From Acidobacteriota bacterium (GTDB lineage Bacteria; Acidobacteriota; Blastocatellia; Pyrinomonadales; Pyrinomonadaceae): a stretch of DNA of 64,000 bases. The stretch lies in assembly GCA_018269005.1 (NCBI GenBank), contig JAFDVK010000012.1, forward strand, positions 186,001 to 250,000, in the 5' to 3' direction. The notes under the pieces were generated by a model. The model ran no database searches. It was not told the origin of the DNA and worked only from the letters and a program-made list of their open reading frames with translations. Position 1 is the stretch's first letter. Each line of letters begins with the position of its first letter. This document shows, in pieces, positions 51,935-61,325 of the stretch. Made by a program: the position numbers and the translations under genes.

Positions 51935-53226
51935 CTTTTTTGGAGGTGCATCTCCCAGCCTTCCGGGTTGATCGGGATCGTTACGATCTCGTCGTGCTTC
52001 GCATTGTTGAATTCACGTGCATGTGCAGGGAAATCGAGGTCCTTGAATCTCGGCTGTTTCCAGTCCGCAACGAATCCCCAGATCATCAAAAGGGCGGGCA
52101 AAATAAAGAGATAGCGAAGTTTGCCGACTCGAAGATGCGTCGCGAGAAAGACCAAACAAACTAAAAGCGTAAGTCCCGGGAAAAGCCAGTAACGCGATCC
52201 CGTGAGCGGCGTTTCCATTGGTATCCATTGCGGCTCAAGCCTTGTGATGGCCGGATTTACAAGTGCCGTCGTACACACAAGAACCGCAAAGATCATCAGC
52301 AAACGCAATTCCTGCTTTCCCCATATGAAGGCAAGAACGAGAACGGCGAGGCCGCCGGCAAAGATGGCCGAGGCAGTAGCGTCCGTCCACCACTGCGTAC
52401 GGTGCAAAAGGCCGTAATTCTTCGCGCCGACAAGCGGACTGATAAACCATTGCCCGGCGATAATCCGAACTGCTCCGAAAAAACTCGCCCCGAGTGGCTG
52501 GCTCGACGGCCTTTCGTAAACGAAAAGTGCCGACATCTGTACGGCGGCTCCGATCATCAAGATCGAACCTAGTATGACTAGCCGCTTCTCTCGGCGGTAG
52601 AAGTATTTGATCGCGGCGATCGGCACCAAAAGCAGACACAGCGGGCCGCTGAATGCGGACAATGCGACCGCCGCATGATCAAAGATCTTCCATGCGACAT
52701 CTTTTGCAGGCTTTGCCAGGATTATCAATAGGACAAGCAAGCCGAGATGCCATTGCGTGTTAGTTAGATTCGCTGAGGTCTCGTAGGAATTCGGAAGGGC
52801 AAGATAGATAAAGGCCGCCGCGAATCGAAACAGACGGCTCGGCATCGCGTGCGACATTCGGTCAGATGCGATAAAGAACGCGTTAAAGGCCTGCACGGCG
52901 ATCGCAAATAGATTTAGGACAAGCGGTGCCCACACCAACGGAAACAGCAGCGAGAAGGCCGCTACGGCTCTGGAAACTGTCTGATAATATCCGGCTTCGG
53001 GCAGCAGAAAGGCTCCGAGCGGGTCGAGATTGTAGGCTTGGGCATACCAAACGCGGCCGTCTTCGGCCCAGAACTGGGGATTTGTAACGGCATCAGGCCG
53101 GTGGCTGATGACGATCAGAGCCGCCGCGATCACAAGTAGCACGTACCAGACGCTCCACGGCACGCTTCGCAATACGCGGGCCAAGCCTCCTCGGTCTGAA
53201 AAGAATGTCGTCAGTTGTCGTTTCAC
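51931..53226 (-). CDS. Polytopic membrane protein, possible GT-C-type glycosyltransferase
   Basis: This 431-residue protein has about ten hydrophobic helices. Near the start it has NPQFWAEDGRVWYAQAYNLD, resembling the acidic motif on the first periplasmic loop of GT-C transferases, which use polyprenyl-phosphate sugars. No other family motif is obvious. It is coupled to the GT2 gene (four-base overlap) and diverges from the methyltransferase gene with only 44 bases between. Assignment as a transferase rests on that motif and context. Confidence 0.7.
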   Translation of the reverse strand: MKRQLTTFFSDRGGLARVLRSVPWSVWYVLLVIAAALIVISHRPDAVTNPQFWAEDGRVWYAQAYNLDPLGAFLLPEAGYYQTVSRAVAAFSLLFPLVWAPLVLNLFAIAVQAFNAFFIASDRMSHAMPSRLFRFAAAFIYLALPNSYETSANLTNTQWHLGLLVLLIILAKPAKDVAWKIFDHAAVALSAFSGPLCLLLVPIAAIKYFYRREKRLVILGSILMIGAAVQMSALFVYERPSSQPLGASFFGAVRIIAGQWFISPLVGAKNYGLLHRTQWWTDATASAIFAGGLAVLVLAFIWGKQELRLLMIFAVLVCTTALVNPAITRLEPQWIPMETPLTGSRYWLFPGLTLLVCLVFLATHLRVGKLRYLFILPALLMIWGFVADWKQPRFKDLDFPAHAREFNNAKHDEIVTIPINPEGWEMHLQKR

Positions 53227-53270
53227 AAATTGCGCGCGTTTCGCTTAATCTTTTTAGAAAGAGAGACGAG

Positions 53271-54242
53271 ATGAACGCTGCATGCCTGATCTGCCAGAAC
53301 GCCGAGCATAATCGTATCATTACGGCCCGCGAAATGATGTTCGGCCGAAGGGAAGAATTCTCTTATCTCGAATGTGCAAGCTGCGGGACGATCCAACTGT
53401 TGAATGTCCCCGAACTCGGCGCATACTATCCGCCAGAGTACCTTTCAATGGGCAGGATCGACGATATCGACATCGCGGCCACGACATCGCGAAGGATCGC
53501 AGCGAGGTTCGCAGGCCGATATCTTCGAGGTGAACATTGCCTGATCGGCAAGACCGTGCTCGCCCTAAAGCCGTGGGTCGCGGATCATTACCCTCCATCT
53601 CTGCGGCCGATCAAGCTCAGCGCGAAGTCCCGCATTCTCGATGTCGGCTGCGGGACAGGCCGCCTGCTCGAAACGCTGCACTACTTCGGCTTTCGCAAGT
53701 TGTCGGGTGCGGATGCCTTCGTCTCCCGCGAGATCACGACACCTAGCGGGATCAGGATCAAACCGCAAGGTCTTGCTGAGATCGAAGGTGAATACGACCT
53801 CGTGATGCTGCACCACGTTTTCGAGCATCTTCCGGACCCGAAAGCCGCACTCTGCGAAATTCACCGGCTTCTCGCTTCCGGCGGTACAGCTTTGATACGT
53901 ATGCCCATTGCGTCCTTCGCATGGGAAGAATACGGCACGCATTGGGTGCAGCTCGATCCGCCGCGGCATCTTTTCATCTTTCGCGAAAAAACATTTGTCG
54001 ATCTTGCTAAGTCAGCCGGATTCGCCGTAACGGACGTAATTTACGATTCGACGGCGATGCAATTCTGGGGCAGCGAGCAATATCGTCGCGATATCCCGCT
54101 CAACGATCCGCGTTCGCACGATCATGGCCGCGAAGGCACCGTTTTTCCGCCTGAGAAGCTCCGCGAATGGGATGCAGCAGCAAAAGACCTCAACAAAGAA
54201 CAACGCGGCGATCAGGCGTGCTTCTATCTCGAGAAAGCGTAA
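53271..54242 (+). CDS. Class I SAM-dependent methyltransferase with N-terminal zinc ribbon
   Basis: This 323-residue protein starts with a four-Cys zinc site (Cys5, Cys8, Cys35, Cys38 in ACLICQN and ECASCGT). The Rossmann methyltransferase domain has RILDVGCGTGRLLETL (121-136) and DLVMLHHVFEHLPDP. The C-terminus FVDLAKSAGFAVTDVIYDS continues the fold. The layout is found in sugar and lipid O-methyltransferases of surface polysaccharide clusters. ATG 53271 is chosen because the zinc-binding domain starts there; an upstream start at 53205 would overlap the divergent membrane-protein gene. In context it may cap glycan chains. Confidence 0.9.
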   Translation: MNAACLICQNAEHNRIITAREMMFGRREEFSYLECASCGTIQLLNVPELGAYYPPEYLSMGRIDDIDIAATTSRRIAARFAGRYLRGEHCLIGKTVLALKPWVADHYPPSLRPIKLSAKSRILDVGCGTGRLLETLHYFGFRKLSGADAFVSREITTPSGIRIKPQGLAEIEGEYDLVMLHHVFEHLPDPKAALCEIHRLLASGGTALIRMPIASFAWEEYGTHWVQLDPPRHLFIFREKTFVDLAKSAGFAVTDVIYDSTAMQFWGSEQYRRDIPLNDPRSHDHGREGTVFPPEKLREWDAAAKDLNKEQRGDQACFYLEKA

Positions 54243-55466
54243 TTACTCGTTGGTCCATTCAAGCATTGGCCGGACGATGCCCGGCAAAAGACCTGCATAA
54301 TCTCCCCGTGCCGAGTCGCCCTCGAGGGTGTCAACGACCGTAAACGAAACGGCGTCCGTTGCGATGAAATGCACCATCAGCGGCTTATAGGTCGAGACCG
54401 CGGCCGTAACCGAGATCGTGCCCTCGGCAAGAAAGTTGCCAGGTATCCAGGCGGTCGCCTTGTGCCGGCCCGCAGGCCTCGGGCTTTCACGCCAGCCGCT
54501 GTTCCAATCGTGCGAAATAAAAATACAGGCACCTCGCTCGTCAAAGAAGTGCAGGTTCGGGATCAGCACCTTGTCTCCCGCAAGAGCATCAAAAACCATC
54601 TCGACGCCGATGCTTTCGCGAATGTCAGGCGACGGAGTTGTCTCGCCTTCCTTGTTCACGACGCGAAGGCTCACGATGCGTGCAACGTCGTTCCCGGGCG
54701 TCGACCTCACCTCATCCCAGATGTGTTCCGCACCTGTGAGCGTTTGTTCGTGAAGATATGCCGCGACGGTTTCGACGGCTGAGCTATCAACAGCGATCTT
54801 GCCGTCGCGAAGCCATATCGCCCGCGTACAGAGCCGCGAGATCGAGTTCATATCATGTGAGACGAAAAGAACTGTGCGGCCCGATTCGCCAAGGTCCTTC
54901 ATCTTGCCCAACGACTTCTTCTGGAAAGCAAGGTCGCCGACCGCGAGAACCTCGTCAACTATCAGCACTTCCGGTTCAAGATGTGCCGCGACCGAGAACG
55001 CAAGCCGCATATACATACCGCTTGAGTAGTGTTTTACGGGTGTGTCGAGGAATTTTTCAAGTTCGGAGAACGCAACGATCTCGTCAAATCGGGCATCGAT
55101 CTCGTGCCGCCGCATACCAAGGATCGCACCGTTCAAATAAATATTCTCACGGCCTGTGAGTTCGTTGTGAAAGCCCGTGCCGACCTCAAGAAGCGAACCT
55201 ACACGTCCGGCGATCGACGCTGTTCCGCGCGTCGGCGGCGTGATGCGGGAAAGGATCTTGAGGAGCGTTGATTTGCCCGCACCGTTGCGGCCGATGATAC
55301 CGACCGATTCGCCCTCTTTGATCGTGAACGAAACATCATCGAGTGCCGTCAACGTCTCGCGAGAGCTGTTCTTTCGAGTGAAGATCGAAGTCACGGCATC
55401 GCGGAGCGAGCGGCTGTTGCTTGCGCCGAGGCGGTAGATCTTTGTGAGTCCGCGGGCTTCGATCAT
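54243..55466 (-). CDS. wzt: Polysaccharide ABC transporter ATP-binding protein (Wzt type)
   Basis: This 407-residue ATPase drives export of a polysaccharide on undecaprenyl carrier. Walker A is GRNGAGKST (59-67), the signature YSSGMYMRLAF begins at 147, Walker B reads LIVDE (168-172), and FVSHD is the switch His. The C-terminal third (about 245-405) is a beta-rich Wzt_C-like domain (MVFDALAGDKVLIPNLHFFDERGACIF) that in characterised systems recognises the modified end of the glycan. With the adjacent methyltransferase gene this suggests export gated by a methyl-type cap. The stop abuts the convergent methyltransferase stop. Confidence 0.95.
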   Translation of the reverse strand: MIEARGLTKIYRLGASNSRSLRDAVTSIFTRKNSSRETLTALDDVSFTIKEGESVGIIGRNGAGKSTLLKILSRITPPTRGTASIAGRVGSLLEVGTGFHNELTGRENIYLNGAILGMRRHEIDARFDEIVAFSELEKFLDTPVKHYSSGMYMRLAFSVAAHLEPEVLIVDEVLAVGDLAFQKKSLGKMKDLGESGRTVLFVSHDMNSISRLCTRAIWLRDGKIAVDSSAVETVAAYLHEQTLTGAEHIWDEVRSTPGNDVARIVSLRVVNKEGETTPSPDIRESIGVEMVFDALAGDKVLIPNLHFFDERGACIFISHDWNSGWRESPRPAGRHKATAWIPGNFLAEGTISVTAAVSTYKPLMVHFIATDAVSFTVVDTLEGDSARGDYAGLLPGIVRPMLEWTNE

Positions 55467-56291
55467 CTAGATAACGTCGGCGAAATCGTCCTCCATCGAC
55501 CGAAAGACCACGAGCGACACCGCTGCGATCACAAGCAGCGAAGCCGTAGAAACGCCGATCAACGGCCAGTCGAACGGCTTGCCGAAAACCGCCGAGCGAA
55601 ATCCTTCGAGAATGCCGGTCATCGGATTGATAGCAAAGACAAGCCGCCATTTTTCCGAGATCATTGATGCCGGATAAAAAACAGGCGAAGCGATCATCCA
55701 AACCTGCAAAAAGAACGGCACGGCGAACTTCACATCGCGAAATCTAACATTAAGAGCCGAGAGCAGTGTGCCGACCGCGGCGGCAAGCATGAACGCGAGG
55801 ACCATAAATACAGGTACGAGCAAGATCTCGGCAGAGGGTACGGCGCGGTAGTAGACCATCAATACCGCAAGCACCGCGATACTAAAAACCAGATCGAAAA
55901 GCGCCGCAAGCGTTGCGGCAAGCGGAACGATCAGCCGCGGGAAATATACCTTCGTAACCAGATTTGTGTTGTTGACAAAACTGTTGCTCGCCATCGAGAC
56001 GGCGTTCTGTACGAAAAGCCAAAGCGTCAATCCTGTCATCGCAAACAGCGGGTACGCGATGTCATTCGTGTCGAATCTAGCCCAGCCGCTAAAGATAGCC
56101 GTGAAGATGACAGTCGTAAGAACAGGCTGCAGAACCGCCCAGGCGATGCCGATGAGCGTCTGCTTATAACGGATCTTGACGTCACGAAGCGTCAGGAAAT
56201 ACAGCAGTTCGCGCTGACGCCAGATCTCGGCGGCGCCAAGGCGCAAACGCGATCCGGCAGGCGTGATCTGAGTGATGTCGGTTGCGGCCAT
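55467..56291 (-). CDS. wzm: Polysaccharide ABC transporter permease (Wzm type)
   Basis: This 274-residue ABC-2 type permease has six membrane helices and the family start RELLYFLTLRDVKIRYKQTLIGIAWAVLQPVL. NSFVNNTNLVTKVYFPRLIVPL and LLSALNVRFRDVKFAVPFFLQVWMIASPVFYP are hallmarks of KpsM/Wzm permeases. It pairs with the ATPase encoded directly downstream (stop and start adjacent). Together they form the inner-membrane exporter for the glycan made by this cluster. Confidence 0.95.
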   Translation of the reverse strand: MAATDITQITPAGSRLRLGAAEIWRQRELLYFLTLRDVKIRYKQTLIGIAWAVLQPVLTTVIFTAIFSGWARFDTNDIAYPLFAMTGLTLWLFVQNAVSMASNSFVNNTNLVTKVYFPRLIVPLAATLAALFDLVFSIAVLAVLMVYYRAVPSAEILLVPVFMVLAFMLAAAVGTLLSALNVRFRDVKFAVPFFLQVWMIASPVFYPASMISEKWRLVFAINPMTGILEGFRSAVFGKPFDWPLIGVSTASLLVIAAVSLVVFRSMEDDFADVI

Positions 56292-56301
56292 CTGCTAGAT
56301 T

Positions 56302-57264
56302 TTACAAGAGTTCGCGTATATTGCCGTAACGGCTTTTTGCGGCTTTCCGTATCCTCGCCCTTCGGGCATCAAAGCTCCGACGCGGAGCGGCGATACGAAC
56401 GGCATCGAGAGCTTGTTCCTTGAGCGAATTGGCTCCTTTTCGGTTCGCCCACATCGTCCTCGCGGCCCGACCGCGGTTCCCCGTTCGGTTGAAATGACGT
56501 GCGGCCGCGTAGCGTAATTTTGTCTGGAACCCCACGATCTCTTCGTCGGAATACGGAAGTTCATCGCGGAGTCTTTCCTGAGCGGCGAGCCATTCATCGA
56601 CCATCAACGCGAAATCATCGCTCGTATTTCGGCCGTGCTGACGCCACGCGGCAAGGACCTGCTCATTCCTAGCAAATTCGTAACGCGCTGCGAGCCGTAG
56701 ATAAAGTTCGTAATCCTCAAGCTTTGAATTTTCGTTCCACGGCCTCTCGCCAAGAAACTCACGTCGATAGACGACGCCCGGACTCGAGAAGATGCCGCCC
56801 GTCATAAGCGTCGGCAGCATATCGCCGTCCGCGAATGGCGTCCAATTGTCCGTTCTGTCGAAAATATCTCCGTTCTCGTCGATGACAAAGACGTGCGAGA
56901 AAGCGAGTGCGGCATTCTCTCTCGCCGCGAGAAGTTTCACTTGTTCTTCTAGAAAGTTGGGCAGCCAAAGATCATCCGACCCGAGATATGCAAAATACTT
57001 CCGGTCGGCGTGTGCGATCGCTTCATTCAACGTAGCCGCAAGGCCGCGATTCTCGCGTGCAATGAACTCCGCCGCAAAAGGAGCGTCAGCGAGGACCTTT
57101 TCGATCACCTCGGCAGAGCCGTCACGCGAGCCGTCGTCGATCACGAGAAGCTTTGCGGGCGGTAGCGTTTGCCGAAAGATCGATGTTAAGCATTCTTCGA
57201 CGAACGGCGCGTGATTGTATGATGGAACGGCGACGAATACCGAGTTGTCACTTGGCGTTTGCAT
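56302..57264 (-). CDS. GT2 glycosyltransferase
   Basis: This 320-residue transferase starts at ATG 57264 (MQTPSDNSVFVAVPSYNHA); an upstream in-frame start at 57294 would add ten residues. The GT-A core has FVAVPSYNHAPFVEECLTSI, LLVIDDGSRDGS, ENRGLAATLNEAI and YFAYLGSDDLWLP; the DxD-like element is GSDD. EDYELYLRLAARY follows. It should add one sugar to the growing polysaccharide; donor and acceptor are unknown. It lies ten bases before the Wzm gene and diverges from the GT4 gene. Confidence 0.9.
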   Translation of the reverse strand: MQTPSDNSVFVAVPSYNHAPFVEECLTSIFRQTLPPAKLLVIDDGSRDGSAEVIEKVLADAPFAAEFIARENRGLAATLNEAIAHADRKYFAYLGSDDLWLPNFLEEQVKLLAARENAALAFSHVFVIDENGDIFDRTDNWTPFADGDMLPTLMTGGIFSSPGVVYRREFLGERPWNENSKLEDYELYLRLAARYEFARNEQVLAAWRQHGRNTSDDFALMVDEWLAAQERLRDELPYSDEEIVGFQTKLRYAAARHFNRTGNRGRAARTMWANRKGANSLKEQALDAVRIAAPRRSFDARRARIRKAAKSRYGNIRELL

Positions 57265-57348
57265 GCTTCTCGATCCGAAAATGAATGTAAACACATTTGA
57301 TTCGGAAAGTCATTTTATTTTCAGGTTTGTTACAAAACCTCAACAAAA

Positions 57349-58452
57349 GTGAAGGTTCTAAAATATCTCGATACATTGAACCGCGGCGGCGCGGAGATGC
57401 AGGTGCTCGATATCTGCCGGAACGCGGCCCGGTTCGGGCTTGACGTGACGCTCGCGACACGGGGAGGTACACTCGAACCCGAATTCGAAGCGGCGGGCAT
57501 CGAGATCGTACGTCTTGAGCGTAGGTTTCCCGTCGATCCAAAACTTGTCGGCGATCTCCGGAGCATCGTAAAGGACCGACAGATCGACGTCGTTCATGGC
57601 TACCAATCGGTTGACGGCCTGCATCTGCATCTCGCCGCTCGCGGAATGAAGAACGTCCGCGAAGTGCTAAGTTTCCAAGGCTTTGTGCAGGACGCGAAGA
57701 ACCGCCTGGTCGCAAAGCTTCTCTTGCCGCGGGTCGATGCGAACATCGTCGTAAGCCGCTGGCTGAAAGATTGGCTCGCGGCAGAACGCGGCCTTAAGTT
57801 CGGTGAAAGTACACATGTGATCTATAACGGAGCCGACCCCGAACGCCTGCGCCCGACCGGGCACTCGATAAGAGCAGAACTCGCCATCGCCGGCGATGCG
57901 AAGCTCGTCGGAATGGTCGGAAACTTTTACCGCGATGCCCGAAAGGACCAAATGACGGTCGTGAAAGCTCTCGGCAGCATTTTTGAGCATGTCGGTGATG
58001 TGCACTGCGTTTTCGCTGGAAAGGTTGAAGACGGTGCGGAGAAGAAGTTTGATGCGTGTCAGGAATTCGTACGCTATCGCGGCATCGCAGACCGTGTGCA
58101 TTTTTTAGGCGGGCGAACTGACATTCCGGACATTCTTGCGGGACTTGATGTCTTTATTTTCTCTTCACTGCATGAAGGCCTGCCTGTTGCTATCTCCGAA
58201 GCGATGCTCGCCGGCGTGCCAATGGTCGTCTCTGATATCGGCCCGCATCTTGAAGCCACCAACGATGGCGAGTTCGCTCGCATCTTTCCGACGAAAGATC
58301 ATCGTACGCTTGCCGATGCCGTGATCGGCCTGCTCAAAGAAAAAAAGGCTGCGGACGATCTTGCATCCAGAGCAAGGTCGCACGCAGCGGCAAACTTCAG
58401 CATTGACGCACATCTCGGCAACTTGGTGCGTCTATATCAACAGATACGGTAG
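57349..58452 (+). CDS. GT4 glycosyltransferase
   Basis: This 367-residue GT-B enzyme starts at GTG 57349 (MKVLKYLDTLNRGGAEMQVLDI), a typical start for the family. The N-terminal domain includes ARGMKNVREVLSFQGFV; the nucleotide-sugar domain has VGMVGNFYRDARKDQ, RVHFLGGRTDIPDILAGLDVFIFSSLHEGLPVAISEAMLAGVP with the EX7E pair, and GEFARIFPTKD. It diverges from the GT2 gene with about 80 bases between and closes the polysaccharide cluster. The sugar is not predictable. Confidence 0.93.
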   Translation: MKVLKYLDTLNRGGAEMQVLDICRNAARFGLDVTLATRGGTLEPEFEAAGIEIVRLERRFPVDPKLVGDLRSIVKDRQIDVVHGYQSVDGLHLHLAARGMKNVREVLSFQGFVQDAKNRLVAKLLLPRVDANIVVSRWLKDWLAAERGLKFGESTHVIYNGADPERLRPTGHSIRAELAIAGDAKLVGMVGNFYRDARKDQMTVVKALGSIFEHVGDVHCVFAGKVEDGAEKKFDACQEFVRYRGIADRVHFLGGRTDIPDILAGLDVFIFSSLHEGLPVAISEAMLAGVPMVVSDIGPHLEATNDGEFARIFPTKDHRTLADAVIGLLKEKKAADDLASRARSHAAANFSIDAHLGNLVRLYQQIR

Positions 58453-58473
58453 CGAGGAGAGACCGCTCGCTAC
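58449..58473. terminator. Possible bidirectional terminator between convergent genes
   Basis: GTAGCGAG (58449-58456) and CTCGCTAC (58466-58473) pair perfectly around a nine-base loop and overlap the stop codons of both convergent genes. There is no T-tract on either side, so termination is uncertain. Confidence 0.4.
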
Positions 58474-60560
58474 TGCCTCTGAAACTCCGGTGAACCGAGC
58501 ACTAAACTCACGACCTTAAAGATCTCAGGGTCGCCCGACGCAGGAAGTAGTAGAACGCTGTTTCTGTTCGCATTGCGTCTGCCTTGTTTACCGACAGCGT
58601 CATTCGCCATCGGCGGTCCGGCAGCGTCCTCCGGGTCGGCTTCAGGCGCCTTAACTTCCGGTAAAGGCTGACTTAACTGCTTCGCAAGGCTCGCCTTTGT
58701 TGTTGGCCGGATCTCGCCATCCAGGATCTTGTCGATGGCCTTATCAAGCATTTCCTGCCTGGTCGGAGCGGCAAAATCCCTCAGATCGACACGCGTTCCG
58801 GGAACTCGATTGCTGGAAAGTGCGACCGCAAAGTTCAGCCTTTCGAGCAACGCTCCCGTATTTACCCAATCTTCCGCGAGGTCGGGGTAGCCCGTCGGCG
58901 CCTGATATCCATAAGGCACTTCGCCGAGCTTTCGCAGCATCGCGTACATCCCGCGGCCGCCGTTCGTGTTGCCGTCAAGAGCTCGAATCGAACTTACTGC
59001 GAGCTCAAAGGGCGACTTGATCTTCGAACGGTAGTTCTCCGGTGCGTAAAATTCTGGGTCGGTAAAAATCGCACGCAGCGTTGTCTTTATGTCCCCGTGC
59101 GACTTGTGAAATGCAGCTGCAATACGGCCGACAAAGGCATCACTCGGTGTGTCGCTCACGAACTTGATCGCGAGTTTTTTCGCAATGAATTTCGCGGTCG
59201 CATCGCTGTTGACGAGAATGTCGAGCACCCTGAGCCCGTCCTTCATTCCGCCTTCGTCGATCGTCTGGCCAAGCACGGTCTTGGGACCTTTTTCGTGCCA
59301 ATTCGAGTTGAAATAAAATTGACCGCTCTCAGCGTCATCGGGCACGCCCGCCGCCCGCTGGATCCGCGCAAGCCGCTGATCTTCATTTCCCTTGATCATA
59401 GACGTTGCGATCTGACGATAACCGCGTGGGTCGGCGATGGTCCAACCCGTAAAGCATTTGGCAACCTCGATAATGTCCTGCTGCGTGTAGCCGCCATCGA
59501 CGCCGAGTGTGTGCAGCTCCATCAATTCACGGGCATAGTTTTCGTTAATACCTCGATTTCGCTGCTTCGGCTGCTGCTTCTTTTGAACGTTCAGCTTCTC
59601 GAGTTGGCGAAGATCGCGGTCAGCGTTGGTTCCATATCGCTCCAATTGACGTTCACGCTGCATCGGCGAAATACGGCCGTCGAGCCGATCATTGATACGT
59701 CGGTCGTTGAACCGCGGCCGCCGTTCGAATCTCGGCTGCAGCTGCTTCGGACGGGCGGCAAGCTGAGCATTCGGCGACATCGATTCAAAGTTGTCGAGAT
59801 AGAACAGCATCGCAGGCGACTGTGCGGTTCCGATCAAAAGGTCTTTGAAATTTCCGAGCGCGTTCTTTCTTAGAACGTCACGCTCATAGCTTGGAATGTA
59901 CCAGCGAACCGCAGCCTTACCGGAAAAAACGTTGAAATGATTCTGCCAAAAATCGACCATTACCTCTTGAAGCTGTCGCTCGGAATACACGGCACGCATA
60001 ACACGTTCCGCAACCATTTGGGGAACGATCTGACCCGCAGGCTTCAGGTTGTATTGCCGATAGATCTGCTGCAGTTCTTGTGCGCGTTCTTTTTTGAGTG
60101 CGGCCGCCGCTTCCTCAGCCTTTTCGCCCGGCATCGCGGTCGTATTTGTCGAAGGGGCGGCGTCAGGATTCGGCGTCTGGGCATCTTGCCGGGCCTTTTT
60201 GCCGCCCTCAAGCGAACGAAGGAGAGCCGCAGGATTGGGATATTGTGCAAAGAGTTCCTCGGTAGAAAGCTTAGGCACCGCGAGTTTGTCCAGCTTTGCT
60301 TCGGCCGCGGAATCATCTAACGACGACGGATCGAGTTGCTGCTCAATATATTTCTTGATACCGATCGCCCTGACCTTTTCAAGATCCCCGGGACGAGCAC
60401 CGAACCCAAGCCGATTCAGGACATGGAGGATCATTTGGTCCTCGGTCAATGAATTCTTCGGCTTGCCGTCAGTGCCGCCAAGGGCAAAGGTCGGAAAGGT
60501 AAATGCTGCAAGCACAAGAATTACCGTCAGTTTCTTAACTGTCTCAAAATACTGGATCAT
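58470..60560 (-). CDS. DUF1800 family protein, secreted
   Basis: This 696-residue protein has a signal peptide and the DUF1800 pattern: ILHVLNRLGFGARPGDLEKVRAIGIKKYIEQQLDP, MVDFWQNHFNVFSGK, INENYARELMELHTLGVDGGYTQQDIIEVAKCFTGWTI and a C-terminal LLVNSDATAKFIAKKLAIKFVSD-type block. Insertions include an Ala/Glu-rich stretch (about 130-165) and an Arg/Gln-rich region (about 280-330). DUF1800 proteins usually occur next to DUF1501 proteins; the DUF1501 gene of this window is at 22470-23735. Their joint role in the periplasm is unknown. Confidence 0.92.
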   Translation of the reverse strand: MIQYFETVKKLTVILVLAAFTFPTFALGGTDGKPKNSLTEDQMILHVLNRLGFGARPGDLEKVRAIGIKKYIEQQLDPSSLDDSAAEAKLDKLAVPKLSTEELFAQYPNPAALLRSLEGGKKARQDAQTPNPDAAPSTNTTAMPGEKAEEAAAALKKERAQELQQIYRQYNLKPAGQIVPQMVAERVMRAVYSERQLQEVMVDFWQNHFNVFSGKAAVRWYIPSYERDVLRKNALGNFKDLLIGTAQSPAMLFYLDNFESMSPNAQLAARPKQLQPRFERRPRFNDRRINDRLDGRISPMQRERQLERYGTNADRDLRQLEKLNVQKKQQPKQRNRGINENYARELMELHTLGVDGGYTQQDIIEVAKCFTGWTIADPRGYRQIATSMIKGNEDQRLARIQRAAGVPDDAESGQFYFNSNWHEKGPKTVLGQTIDEGGMKDGLRVLDILVNSDATAKFIAKKLAIKFVSDTPSDAFVGRIAAAFHKSHGDIKTTLRAIFTDPEFYAPENYRSKIKSPFELAVSSIRALDGNTNGGRGMYAMLRKLGEVPYGYQAPTGYPDLAEDWVNTGALLERLNFAVALSSNRVPGTRVDLRDFAAPTRQEMLDKAIDKILDGEIRPTTKASLAKQLSQPLPEVKAPEADPEDAAGPPMANDAVGKQGRRNANRNSVLLLPASGDPEIFKVVSLVLGSPEFQRQ

Positions 60561-60804
60561 ACAAAACTCCGATAAATGCGAGATGAAATACTTTGAAGCC
60601 TTCTTTCAGCTTTCTCTGCGGAATTAGACGCGCTCCGGCGGCGTTTAGCCGAAAAAGTCGCGAACCGCACGCCAACGGCCGATTCGGCCGATTCCTGGTC
60701 AAAGACAACAGCCCGGCGCATATTCGGCATCAAATGGTTTGCGCGAAACTGACCGATTTCGGCTAGAATTGTGTTTCAAGGACGTTTTCGGTCCAAAAGT
60801 AATT

Positions 60805-61323
60805 ATGAAAAAGACGCTGCTTTCCCTTCTGATGCTCTTTGCCGCAGCTGTGATGTTCTCAACATCTGCCGCCGCACAGACCGAAACCTTCAGCGATCCG
60901 AACGTTGATTATTCATTTGTGCTGCCCGAACCAAAATGGCGAAAGACAGTGACGCCTTCGGCAACGAACCCGAATGTCGAATATGTTTACGGCGACCGCG
61001 TCTTCGGACGTTTAGAGGTGCGCAAATTAGATGCACCGCAGAGCCGTCTCCTTGCCGACATCGTTCGCGACGAAGACCAGAAGCTGCAATTTTTGATGGG
61101 CTACGCACCGGGTAAGCAGGAGAATTTTTCGGGTAAGCTGCGCGGTGCGATCTATAATTTCGAATTCGTCAAAGGCGGGCGTCCAATGGTCGGCCGGTTT
61201 TACTTCCTGCGTGATGGTGATGTCGCTTATGTCCTCCGATTCGAAGGGCGAAAGGACAGTCTTAACTCTATCCAGAATCAAATGGATTCGATCGCAAGGA
61301 CCTTTTCGACGAAAAGCAAATAG
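60805..61323 (+). CDS. Small secreted protein, possible PsbP/DUF1795-like
   Basis: This 172-residue protein starts at ATG 60805, giving a signal peptide (MKKTLLSLLMLFAAAVMFST...AAQ); the upstream start at 60739 lacks a signal and ribosome site. The mature region (FSDPNVDYSFVLPEPKWRK, then RLEVRKLDA, IYNFEFVKGGRPMVGRFYFLRDGDVAYVLRFEG and LNSIQNQMDSIARTF) has the strand-helix order of the PsbP/Mog1-like fold seen in DUF1795 proteins. The role is unknown. It converges on the larA-like gene with two bases between. Confidence 0.75.
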   Translation: MKKTLLSLLMLFAAAVMFSTSAAAQTETFSDPNVDYSFVLPEPKWRKTVTPSATNPNVEYVYGDRVFGRLEVRKLDAPQSRLLADIVRDEDQKLQFLMGYAPGKQENFSGKLRGAIYNFEFVKGGRPMVGRFYFLRDGDVAYVLRFEGRKDSLNSIQNQMDSIARTFSTKSK

Positions 61324-61325
61324 CG

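Noticed and set aside
51044..52114. 356-codon open frame on the + strand
   Set aside because: It lies opposite the GT2 gene and overlaps the adjacent membrane-protein gene; Cys/Arg-rich composition with no domain pattern.
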